Below are positions 1-5,256 of a DNA stretch of 5,256 nt, one piece after another. The first letter of the stretch is position 1. Each line of letters starts with the position of its first letter. The stretch lies in contig DKMQ01000060.1 of NCBI GenBank assembly GCA_002470565.1, forward strand, positions 1,071-6,326. The letters run 5' to 3'. Made by a program: the position numbers and the translations under genes. The notes beneath the pieces are model-generated. The model made no database searches. It had not been told where the DNA came from and saw only the letters and a list, made by a program, of their open reading frames with translations. The stretch comes from Oceanospirillaceae bacterium UBA7410. Its GTDB lineage: Bacteria; Pseudomonadota; Gammaproteobacteria; Pseudomonadales; Balneatricaceae.

Positions 1-86
1 GGGGTAATCTCTTTGTTACTTCGTTTAATTAACTCTTGGCCCATGCCGCCATCTAGCAATGTAATGGTTGGTTTAATTGAAGTCAT
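1..86 (-). CDS. Homocysteine S-methyltransferase family protein, N-terminus only (cut by window edge)
   Basis: An open minus-strand frame starts with ATG at 86-84 and continues without a stop through the left edge, giving 28 codons. The peptide begins MTSIKPTITLLDGGMGQELI, followed by KRSNKEIT. The segment ITLLDGGMGQEL is the characteristic first strand and loop of the homocysteine S-methyltransferase (MmuM/BHMT-like) TIM barrel, which uses a zinc-bound homocysteine and a methyl donor such as S-methylmethionine or a betaine. The zinc-binding cysteines lie in the missing C-terminal part, so activity and donor cannot be judged. An AAGG lies 12 bases upstream of the ATG, a weak, distant ribosome site. 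It has the same orientation as the upstream PhyH-family gene with a gap of 143 bases, so it could be read through from that gene or have its own promoter. The family call is fairly firm for so short a piece; a specific gene name is not justified. Confidence 0.72.
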   Translation of the reverse strand, partial: MTSIKPTITLLDGGMGQELIKRSNKEIT

Positions 87-155
87 ATTTAAAAGCTACC
101 TTATGTAAGTGGGCACTATGGCTAGTAGGATTGTTTGGTATGTGCGCTAGTGTAA

Positions 156-178
156 CCTGCAGATACGTTAAATGCAGG
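156..178. repeat. Small inverted repeat (hairpin) in the gap between the PhyH-family gene and the methyltransferase
   Basis: CCTGCA (156-161) and TGCAGG (173-178) are perfect 6-bp inverted arms with an 11-base loop. On the plus strand a short T-rich stretch (CTAATTTTT, 179-187) follows, resembling a weak intrinsic terminator, but no plus-strand gene leads into it. On the minus strand, where the genes are, no T-run follows. It may be an operator or leader structure 70-92 bases ahead of the methyltransferase start, or chance. The rest of the 143-base gap (87-229) shows no gene and no convincing promoter; a 5-bp imperfectly spaced repeat CACTT/AAGTG at 213-228 sits just past the PhyH-family stop. 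Confidence 0.3.
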
Positions 179-229
179 CTAATTTTTAAACCCCAGTAAT
201 AGTTTAAGACTCCACTTTAACCTAAGTGA

Positions 230-1102
230 TCATGTGGCTTTGGGTGGGTTTAAATAGTCATCAATAGCTTGGGTTCTAGTGCCATTTTCATGCCACAAAA
301 TGGGAAAGTGATTTTCATCCAGTTGGTTGTCAGCTAAATGTTTGTAGCGACTATAAATAGGACCAATGCCTTGGGCAAGTTGGTCGGGATCATAAGCGGC
401 ATCACTGCGCATTAGGTGCAGCACTAAGGCTCGTCTTGGTATAGCAGACTCATTAGCGCCAGAGCCATGCCATGTCCAGCCATGGTGCAATGATCCACCA
501 CCGGCTTTTACTTGCACATATTTAATGTGCGGTTGCACCCCTTCGTGCTTTGCAGCAAGTTGCATGGGTTTTTGATAATCATCTGGCCCGTGAAATTCAC
601 CAACAGGCACACCCTTTTGCCACTGGTGCGAATGGGTAGCAAACTCTAACGTACCCCCCACTTGCGTGGTGTCATCAAGCGCAATCCAACAGGATATAAG
701 GTCACTAGGGGTAAACCACGATAAGTATGAACTGTCTTGGTGATAGCCCAAAGCCCTTGCTCCAGGTGGCTTGGATAATAGGTTATCAATCATGATGCGA
801 ATGCCTGACCAACCGGCCAATTGAGCGATGCTACGAGCTAAGTCTTCATTTAATACTACGCATGCAATGCTTCGATTGGCTTTCCAGCCGTTACATATTT
901 GGCGCGTAAGGCTGGGATCCCCTGTGCCATGCTGCCAGTTGACCTCATCTGGCGTGACGCCCGTTTCAAAGATACCATGATAAATATCATCAAACGCTTG
1001 GTGTAAAGGGGGAAGCTGATCAGGTGGGAGTATTTTATCCACTACAAGGTACCCTTGTTCATGGTACGATTGCTGATTATCATCTGTTGGTTTGAATAAC
1101 AT
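230..1102 (-). CDS. Phytanoyl-CoA dioxygenase (PhyH) family Fe(II)/2-oxoglutarate oxygenase
   Basis: This 290-residue cytoplasmic protein is a non-haem iron oxygenase that should hydroxylate a small organic substrate while decarboxylating 2-oxoglutarate to succinate. Numbering from the chosen ATG, the N-terminus has the family's YHEQGYLVV segment (about 13-21). The iron triad is visible as H121-Q-D123 in GYHQDSSY and H212 in the TWHGSGAN motif. R223, eleven residues after H212, is the expected 2-oxoglutarate carboxylate anchor. The segment CWIALDDTTQVGGTLEFATHSH (split here: CWIALDD, then GGTLEF) is typical of the family. The frame is open further upstream to a TTG at 1159, but that start lies upstream of the predicted transcription start and lacks a ribosome site. 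ATG at 1102 fits the family's usual N-terminus; a GTG two codons earlier (1108) has better spacing, 5 bases, from GGGA at 1117-1114. It is transcribed divergently from the second oxygenase at 1217. Bacterial members act on very diverse substrates, so phytanoyl-CoA itself should not be assumed. Confidence 0.9.
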   Translation of the reverse strand: MLFKPTDDNQQSYHEQGYLVVDKILPPDQLPPLHQAFDDIYHGIFETGVTPDEVNWQHGTGDPSLTRQICNGWKANRSIACVVLNEDLARSIAQLAGWSGIRIMIDNLLSKPPGARALGYHQDSSYLSWFTPSDLISCWIALDDTTQVGGTLEFATHSHQWQKGVPVGEFHGPDDYQKPMQLAAKHEGVQPHIKYVQVKAGGGSLHHGWTWHGSGANESAIPRRALVLHLMRSDAAYDPDQLAQGIGPIYSRYKHLADNQLDENHFPILWHENGTRTQAIDDYLNPPKAT

Positions 1103-1134
1103 TAACACTTTATTCCCAGTATTCTTATAGGGTG

Positions 1135-1164
1135 AGTATATATAATAAGAAACAAACAATTCAA
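1135..1164 (-). promoter_or_regulatory. Candidate sigma70-type promoter for the PhyH-family gene
   Basis: On the minus strand TTGAAT (1164-1159) and TATACT (1140-1135) are separated by 18 bases; an overlapping TATATA (1142-1137) gives 16. Transcription would start near 1128, giving a leader of about 25 bases before the ATG at 1102. This start would exclude the in-frame TTG at 1159 as the initiation codon. The assignment is by motif only. Confidence 0.4.
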
Positions 1165-1187
1165 CCGAATCATTAATGCCCTATAAT
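1160..1187 (+). promoter_or_regulatory. Candidate sigma70-type promoter for the BesD/HalD-like oxygenase
   Basis: A perfect TATAAT -10 box is at 1182-1187. The best -35 is a poor TTCAAC at 1160-1165 with a 16-base spacer, so activation by a regulator is possible. Transcription would begin near 1194, leaving a leader of about 23 bases that contains a strong AGGAG ribosome site (1206-1210), 6 bases before the ATG at 1217. The -35 element overlaps that of the divergent promoter for the PhyH-family gene. Confidence 0.5.
1168..1180 (+). promoter_or_regulatory. 13-base motif shared with the other divergent region (possible operator, copy 1)
   Basis: The sequence AATCATTAATGCC lies between the -35 and -10 of the plus-strand promoter and just upstream of the minus-strand -35. 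It contains the palindrome CATTAATG. A near-identical copy, AATCATTGATGCC, is at 5120-5132 in the divergent region of the hydrolase operon. The position suits a repressor site, but only two copies are seen and AT-rich intergenic DNA can produce such matches by chance. Confidence 0.3.
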
Positions 1188-1216
1188 GAAACGCTAGAAC
1201 TACTTAGGAGTTAAAT

Positions 1217-1996
1217 ATGCAGCTTAATCAAGTGATCAATATCACTGCTCACCCCATTCACCAAAAACACTATGAGCAAGCCTGCAAACTTCAATTAGAT
1301 AAAGAAGGAGTGTTAGTTCTTAAAGACTTTCTCACTTTACCTGCCCGCACTGCAATGGTAGATGAGGGCATCAACAAACAGTCTGAGGCTTTTTATACAA
1401 GCTCTGGTCATAATGTTTATCTCACCCAAAAAGACCCCTCTTTTGCTGATGACCACCCTCGTAACCGATGGGTGCAGTCTTCAAAGGGCTGCATCACTGA
1501 TGACCAAGTGGCACTAGGTTCACCACTGCGCACGCTTTACGACTCACCACAGTTACGCTCATTTTTAGCATTTGTGATGGGTGAAGAGCACCTTTACCCC
1601 TACGCTGACAGCCTGTCTTCCATAAACTTACATTACGCAAGCCAAGGCCAAGAGCTGGGCTGGCACTTTGATAATTCATCGTTTGCAATCACTTTATTGA
1701 TTCAAAGCCCAAAAGCAGGTGGTCAGTTTGAATATGTCACAAACCTTAGAGATTCTAGCAAAGGGGATATGAATTATACGGGTGTAGCTCAGGTTTTAGA
1801 TGGACAAATGCAAACCCTTAAGCTTGCTATGTCTGCTGGTGATTTAGTGTTATTTAGAGGCAGGGACTCGCTTCATCGTGTTACACCAACACAAGGCAAC
1901 ACCACACGCATGTTAGCCGTGTTGGCTTATAATGCAGAAGCTGACGTTGCTCTGTCTGAATCGGCTCGTATGACCTTTTTCGGTCGCTTAGAATAA
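1217..1996 (+). CDS. BesD/HalD-like Fe(II)/2-oxoglutarate oxygenase, predicted hydroxylase
   Basis: This 259-residue soluble protein belongs, by my reading, to the Fe(II)/2-oxoglutarate enzyme group that includes the free-amino-acid halogenase BesD and related hydroxylases, often annotated 'HalD/BesD family halogenase' or plain 2OG-Fe(II) oxygenase. Family-like blocks in order are DHPRNRWVQSSKG (79-91), SPLRTLY (102-108), LYPYAD (126-131), GWHFDNSSFAITLLIQ (148-163), GGQFEYV (168-174), GDLVLFRGRDSLHRVTP (208-224) and RMLAVLAYN (231-239). The iron ligands are H150, D152 and H220; R231 is the likely 2-oxoglutarate anchor. Halogenases of this group replace the aspartate by Gly or Ala to make room for chloride. 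Here D152 is retained, so hydroxylation is predicted rather than chlorination. The start is fixed by AGGAG at 1206-1210 and a good -10 at 1182-1187. The 3' end lies only 12 bases from the end of the convergent hydrolase gene. The substrate is unknown; an amino acid is a reasonable guess from the family. Confidence 0.85.
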   Translation: MQLNQVINITAHPIHQKHYEQACKLQLDKEGVLVLKDFLTLPARTAMVDEGINKQSEAFYTSSGHNVYLTQKDPSFADDHPRNRWVQSSKGCITDDQVALGSPLRTLYDSPQLRSFLAFVMGEEHLYPYADSLSSINLHYASQGQELGWHFDNSSFAITLLIQSPKAGGQFEYVTNLRDSSKGDMNYTGVAQVLDGQMQTLKLAMSAGDLVLFRGRDSLHRVTPTQGNTTRMLAVLAYNAEADVALSESARMTFFGRLE

Positions 1997-2008
1997 ATAT
2001 CAAAAGGC

Positions 2009-2953
2009 CTATCGCCCAAGAGCTAAAATAGTTTTACAGATAAGTTGAAAGTTAGCCCCTGCCTTATCACTCATGTGCCGTGCTCTTAAATGGCCATGTA
2101 ACAACCCATCACCTGCCTGAGTGTGATTTTCCACCTCAACTCCTGCACGGCTTAATGCCTTAGCATATAGCCCACAGTCATCAAACAAAGGGTCTATTTG
2201 AGCTGGAAACAGATGACTGGGTGGCAAATCTGCAAAGCTTGATGCATGCAAAGGACAGCAAAGAGGGTCTTGTATCGGAGCATGGCCCTCGCCCACTCTA
2301 ATACCATGATAAAAAATCATGTCTTGTTTACTTAATAAAGGTGCATGGGCATGTTCCTGCATTGAGGGGGTATTGGCATCATTGGCCAAAGCTGGATATA
2401 TAAGCACTTGGCCCAATAACTGAGTGCCTGTATAGCTTGATCGCGCATTAGCCACACAAGCAGCAAGGGTGGCGCCGGCACTATCACCCACCAATATAAC
2501 CGCCTTACCTTGCTCCAGCAAGTGATCCACTACGGCTAAACAATCAGTGATATCACAAGGATATCGGTGCTCAGGCGCCAAACGATAGGCTACCGACACC
2601 AGTTTAAAACCACATAGATCGGCCATCTGTGCACATAAATCGTCGTGACTGTCTAAATCTCCCACCACAAAACCACCCCCATGCAAGTAAACCACTTGTA
2701 CGGGGTGTTTAAGGTTTTCAGGGCTACTTTTAGCCTGAGGATCATAGTGACGCACAGGGATTAAATGGCCATCAGGCCCCTCCACATATTTGTCTACACT
2801 TTTTACATTAGCAGGCCTGGGTAACGCAAAAGCAAGATACATATTTTTATAACACTGCCTTTGTTGAGCCGTGTTAGAAACCACTGCATCAGCTGGGTAG
2901 TGTTGCATAGTTTGAGCTATAAAAGCCTGCATTTGTGTATCAAGTAAGGTCAT
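2009..2953 (-). CDS. Alpha/beta hydrolase, hormone-sensitive-lipase type (alpha/beta hydrolase fold-3) esterase
   Basis: The 314-residue protein is a cytoplasmic serine esterase of the HSL (bacterial family IV) group, which hydrolyses short acyl esters and related small substrates. The oxyanion-hole motif HGGG is at 91-94, followed by VAYRLAPEHRYP (121-132). The nucleophile is S158 in GDSAG (156-160), the acid is D254 in QIDPLFDD, and the base is H286 in GLLHGH. All three catalytic residues are therefore present, and the length is normal for the family. The first 50 or so residues probably form the family's N-terminal cap helices; no signal peptide is seen. The ATG overlaps the stop of the upstream CocE-type gene as ATGA (2953-2950). 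A GAGG at 2963-2960, inside the upstream gene, is 6 bases from the ATG and fixes the start. The two genes should be one translationally coupled operon. The natural substrate cannot be read from the sequence. Confidence 0.92.
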   Translation of the reverse strand: MTLLDTQMQAFIAQTMQHYPADAVVSNTAQQRQCYKNMYLAFALPRPANVKSVDKYVEGPDGHLIPVRHYDPQAKSSPENLKHPVQVVYLHGGGFVVGDLDSHDDLCAQMADLCGFKLVSVAYRLAPEHRYPCDITDCLAVVDHLLEQGKAVILVGDSAGATLAACVANARSSYTGTQLLGQVLIYPALANDANTPSMQEHAHAPLLSKQDMIFYHGIRVGEGHAPIQDPLCCPLHASSFADLPPSHLFPAQIDPLFDDCGLYAKALSRAGVEVENHTQAGDGLLHGHLRARHMSDKAGANFQLICKTILALGR

Positions 2954-4956
2954 GAAAAGCCTCGTAATATATGTTCTTGCCAGGTTTTTAAGTGTACTTT
3001 TTGACCATTTTCAAAGGCCTCTAAAGTGGCATCTAGGTAAAAGTGAGTGGCATCACAAGTGACTTTAAGGCGCGTATAAACGTCGATTTCCCAATCCACC
3101 CTAGATTGGTGGGAATGCCATTGGCATAAGCTTGTCGCAGAATGAGGATCATGGGGTAATATGCCATGTTCTTCATGGCAGACTTCTCCTACAGTGAGCC
3201 CATGCTCGACAAAAGTAAACTCACCAAAATCGTCGTCAATAATGGTCGTGTGCAAACCATTAACAGCATTAATTTGGGTGCTACGGGTGTGTGTTTCGGG
3301 CCTTGTGTCAGTCATTGCTTTAACTGGGCACACATACCCGTGGCCCAAGTCTCGAGTGAGTTGTCCGCTACGGTCATGCCATGGAATACTCAAATGAGTA
3401 GCGCTTAAGTCTAAATTTAAATTAGCTTTTTGTGGCGCTGGCCAAAGTAGCGGAAAGTAAGCTGTGGAGATGGACAAACGTAATCTATGACCTTGAGGGA
3501 TTTCATAACCTGTGTCATCCAGCTTTATAGCGATCTCCATAGACTGCCCTGCAATAACGAGTTGAGGATCATCTAAACCTGCACGCATTGCCAAATTTAG
3601 CATGCCATAGGTAATGCGAGTGCTGCTGCCATCTGGCGCCACATCACACAAACGTAAAATCATTTGGCCACACGCCTGGTCACTAGTCACATGCGTGTTA
3701 AACACGGCACCCCCCAAAATAGAGACAGCCTGCACCATGGGCTTAGTGTCAAAACACACACTATTGGCATCATCTTGGCGTTGGTCCGTTGGAAAATCTG
3801 GCCCACACCAAATCACACAAAATTCGCCACTCGCAGCACCCGTAGTGAGGGGGCTATCAACACTCACCTGCCCATCGGTTGCATGTTCAACTAATTCACC
3901 CGAGTCACTTAGCCAAAAATTAAGGCTGCCAGATTGAATAGGCCACTGATGACCTTCTACCCATATGCCCGGGCGCTCGTCATAGGCGGCTTGAGGTGGC
4001 ACGCTGTCTTGGATATAAGCAACAATGCTAGGCTCTGCCATAATGCCATTATCAATGTCTTTTAACCAATAATCCCAAAAGCGTTTGGCTTCACCAAGAA
4101 AATCGATTTCAGGTTTAGGCGATGCATCATTAGGGTATTTGTGTGCCCATGGCCCAATCATGGCTTTTTTTGGACAAGACAACCCTTGCATCATGCGTGG
4201 AATAGCTTCTGAGTAGGCATCACCCCAGCCACCTATACAGTAAACGGCGGCCTTAATGGCGCTATAGTCTTCATTAATGGAACCGTGCTTCCAGTAATCA
4301 TCCTTATAACTATGTTCTAGCCATTGCTTAGCCAAAAAAGGCATGGCTTCCAATCGCTGGAGCCATAAAGTGCGCCATGTGTCTGGCAATAATAGTGGAT
4401 CTGGTGCCTTGGACATATAGCAGGACATGGTAGCAGCCCAACTAAAGTTTTCCAGCAATAAAGAGCCTCCACGATAATGGATATCATCGGCATAACGATC
4501 ATCTGTAGAACACACTGTGACGATAGCCGCTAGCTCAGGTGGTGCCATTGCCGCAACCTGGAGACTGTTAAACCCACCCCAAGACTTGCCCATCATGCCC
4601 ACTTTGCCGCTACACCAAGGCTGATCTGCAAGCCATTTAATCACTTCTACCGCGTCATCAAGCTCTTGTTGTAAATACTCATCTAACATCAATCCAGTAG
4701 ACTCACCACAGCCTCGCATATCAACCCGAATACAAGCATAACCAAAAGCCGCCCAGTAGGGATGCATTTGCTCATCACGAGTAGCGGTGCCGTCGCGTTT
4801 TCTATAAGGGATGTATTCTAAAATAGCAGGCACAGGGCAAGAGCTTGCATTGGTGGGCAGCCAAGCCCTTGCAGCTAATTGAATACCGTGTGCCAGTGGA
4901 ATACAAAAGTGGGGCCACTCTTCTATAGAGTGGGTAAAATTGAGGTCGTTCATCAT
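2950..4956 (-). CDS. CocE/NonD family serine hydrolase (X-Pro dipeptidyl-peptidase S15-like)
   Basis: The 668-residue protein is a large alpha/beta hydrolase of the cocaine esterase / glutaryl-7-ACA acylase / X-Pro dipeptidyl-peptidase superfamily, whose members cleave esters or amides of bulky acyl or amino-acid compounds. The N-terminal catalytic domain (about 15-300) shows YIPYRKRDGT (48-57), RVDMRGCGESTG (77-88), nucleophile S125 in GKSWGG (123-128), D246 in GGWGDAY and H272 in GPWAHKYPN, a complete triad. A helical cap probably lies between about 150 and 235. Residues about 300-545 match the jelly-roll PepX C-terminal domain, ending in GHRLRLSISTAYFPLLWP-type sequence (489-506). Residues 550-668 form an extra conserved tail with DDDFGEF, HGLTVGE, LPHDPHSA and LTCDATHFYLDA-like blocks, usual in longer proteobacterial members. 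No secretion signal is seen, so it should be cytoplasmic. An in-frame TGA lies three codons upstream, so the start is ATG 4956 or the adjacent ATG 4953; GGAAG lies 9 bases ahead of 4956. It is the first gene of a two-gene operon with the esterase. Confidence 0.93.
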   Translation of the reverse strand: MMNDLNFTHSIEEWPHFCIPLAHGIQLAARAWLPTNASSCPVPAILEYIPYRKRDGTATRDEQMHPYWAAFGYACIRVDMRGCGESTGLMLDEYLQQELDDAVEVIKWLADQPWCSGKVGMMGKSWGGFNSLQVAAMAPPELAAIVTVCSTDDRYADDIHYRGGSLLLENFSWAATMSCYMSKAPDPLLLPDTWRTLWLQRLEAMPFLAKQWLEHSYKDDYWKHGSINEDYSAIKAAVYCIGGWGDAYSEAIPRMMQGLSCPKKAMIGPWAHKYPNDASPKPEIDFLGEAKRFWDYWLKDIDNGIMAEPSIVAYIQDSVPPQAAYDERPGIWVEGHQWPIQSGSLNFWLSDSGELVEHATDGQVSVDSPLTTGAASGEFCVIWCGPDFPTDQRQDDANSVCFDTKPMVQAVSILGGAVFNTHVTSDQACGQMILRLCDVAPDGSSTRITYGMLNLAMRAGLDDPQLVIAGQSMEIAIKLDDTGYEIPQGHRLRLSISTAYFPLLWPAPQKANLNLDLSATHLSIPWHDRSGQLTRDLGHGYVCPVKAMTDTRPETHTRSTQINAVNGLHTTIIDDDFGEFTFVEHGLTVGEVCHEEHGILPHDPHSATSLCQWHSHQSRVDWEIDVYTRLKVTCDATHFYLDATLEAFENGQKVHLKTWQEHILRGFS
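2960..2965 (-). promoter_or_regulatory. Ribosome binding site of the esterase, inside the CocE-type gene
   Basis: ACGAGG reads 2965-2960 on the minus strand, 6 bases before the ATG at 2953. With the ATGA overlap it supports coupled translation of the two hydrolases and decides the esterase start. Confidence 0.6.
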
Positions 4957-5031
4957 CAGTTTTCACTTCCAAAACTTGTCTTGGATGCCAGCTTGCGTAG
5001 ATGTCACAACATACCATTGGATTATTCTGTA

Positions 5032-5061
5032 GGTATAGTGATTTTTACCTAAATGATGCAA
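5032..5061 (-). promoter_or_regulatory. Candidate promoter for the two-hydrolase operon
   Basis: On the minus strand TTGCAT (5061-5056) and TATACC (5037-5032) are 18 bases apart. Transcription would start near 5025, giving a leader of about 70 bases. The -10 lacks the important final T, so this is a weak match; it is the best I can find between 4957 and 5155. The inverted repeat at 5071-5103 lies immediately upstream, where an activator or repressor could act. Confidence 0.25.
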
Positions 5062-5070
5062 CATAGTTCA

Positions 5071-5103
5071 TGATAAACTGCATCCTAACAAAAGCGTTTA
5101 TCA
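5071..5103. repeat. Perfect 8-bp inverted repeat in the divergent intergenic region (possible operator)
   Basis: TGATAAAC (5071-5078) and GTTTATCA (5096-5103) are exact reverse complements, separated by 17 bases (25 bases centre to centre). A second, overlapping pair, GATGCA (5055-5060) and TGCATC (5079-5084), is also exact with an 18-base gap. No T-run follows on either strand, so a terminator is unlikely. Location between the hydrolase operon (start 4956) and the plus-strand gene opening at 5156 suggests a binding site for a dimeric or tetrameric regulator. Confidence 0.4.
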
Positions 5104-5119
5104 CCATTTAATCGTAATT

Positions 5120-5132
5120 AATCATTGATGCC
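5120..5132 (+). promoter_or_regulatory. 13-base motif shared with the oxygenase divergent region (possible operator, copy 2)
   Basis: AATCATTGATGCC differs at one base from AATCATTAATGCC at 1168-1180, on the same strand. It ends 23 bases before the plus-strand ATG at 5156. A shared regulator for both divergent regions is an inference from two copies only. Confidence 0.3.
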
Positions 5133-5155
5133 TAGTGCACAGGTAACCTCACACC

Positions 5156-5256
5156 ATGATGAAATTTTTCACCAACTCCCCCATTATTGGCCTCATTCTA
5201 ATCAGTGGACTAGGCATTAATTTAAGTTGGCTTTTTTTATTACCTTGGAGCTGGAG
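5156..5256 (+). CDS. Start of a probable small membrane protein, unrecognised (cut by window edge)
   Basis: An open frame begins with tandem ATG codons at 5156 and 5159 and runs to the window edge without a stop, 33 codons. The peptide begins MMKFFTNSPIIGLILISGLG and continues INLSWLFLLPWSW. It is strongly hydrophobic with one early lysine, consistent with a first transmembrane segment (about residues 9-30) or an uncleaved signal anchor. I do not recognise the family. AGG at 5141-5143 is 12 bases from the first ATG, a poor ribosome site, so the call rests on the hydrophobic, membrane-like composition and the open frame. A competing frame from ATG 5128 closes after 29 codons and looks random. 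Confidence 0.45.
   Translation, partial: MMKFFTNSPIIGLILISGLGINLSWLFLLPWSW

Noticed and set aside
156..187. Intrinsic terminator on the plus strand formed by the CCTGCA/TGCAGG hairpin and a T-rich tail
   Set aside because: No plus-strand gene precedes it, the stem is only 6 bp with an 11-base loop, and the tail is interrupted; kept only as an inverted repeat.
1103..1159. In-frame 19-codon N-terminal extension of the PhyH-family protein from a TTG at 1159
   Set aside because: It lacks a ribosome site, lies upstream of the predicted transcription start near 1128, and its sequence does not look like the family's N-terminus.
1494..1688. Minus-strand open frame of 64 codons inside the BesD/HalD-like gene
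   Set aside because: It is antisense to conserved active-site coding sequence, has no ribosome site and no recognisable domain.
1997..2020. Possible bidirectional terminator between the convergent oxygenase and esterase genes
   Set aside because: Only a 3-bp GGC/GCC stem around a short loop is seen, followed by TTTT on the minus strand; too weak to call.
3161..3937. Several plus-strand open frames (76-107 codons) antisense to the CocE-type gene
   Set aside because: They overlap one another and a gene with clear family motifs; their peptides look like random translations of the complementary strand.
4802..5017. Minus-strand open frame of 71 codons across the start of the CocE-type gene
   Set aside because: It is out of frame with the conserved N-terminus of the hydrolase and its peptide shows no family features.
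5128..5217. Short plus-strand frame from ATG 5128
   Set aside because: It ends after 29 codons, has a random-looking composition, and overlaps the more convincing hydrophobic frame from 5156.

Overview
The window reads as chromosomal DNA of moderate, slightly AT-leaning composition from a proteobacterium, most likely a gammaproteobacterium, possibly aquatic or marine. That guess rests on codon style, gene families and gene spacing; there is no rRNA or other marker to confirm it. No mobile element, CRISPR array, tRNA or rRNA is visible. Genes are densely packed.

Layout, left to right. (1) Positions 1-86, minus strand, hold the N-terminus of a homocysteine S-methyltransferase family protein that runs off the left edge. 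(2) A gap of about 140 bases contains one 6-bp hairpin. (3) Positions 230-1102, minus strand, encode a phytanoyl-CoA dioxygenase (PhyH) family Fe(II)/2-oxoglutarate oxygenase. (4) A compact divergent promoter region (about 1103-1216) separates it from (5) a second, structurally different Fe(II)/2-oxoglutarate oxygenase on the plus strand (1217-1996). This protein resembles the BesD/HalD amino-acid halogenase/hydroxylase group but keeps the iron-binding aspartate, so hydroxylation is the better prediction. (6) Convergent to it, on the minus strand, is a two-gene operon: a 668-residue CocE/NonD-type serine hydrolase (2950-4956) overlaps by 4 bases a 314-residue hormone-sensitive-lipase-type alpha/beta hydrolase (2009-2953). 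(7) A 199-base divergent intergenic region follows, with an 8-bp inverted repeat and a 13-base motif that also occurs, with one mismatch, in the oxygenase promoter region. (8) From 5156 the plus strand appears to open a small hydrophobic protein cut by the right edge.

How the genes may work together. Four complete enzymes (two oxygenases, two serine hydrolases) plus a methyltransferase start form a plausible small-molecule catabolic or modification locus: hydrolases could release an amino-acid-like or acyl product from an ester or amide, and the oxygenases could hydroxylate it. This is inference from adjacency and family. No transporter, regulator or downstream enzyme in the window identifies the substrate, and the oxygenases and hydrolases are in separate transcription units. 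The shared 13-base motif is the only sequence hint of co-regulation.
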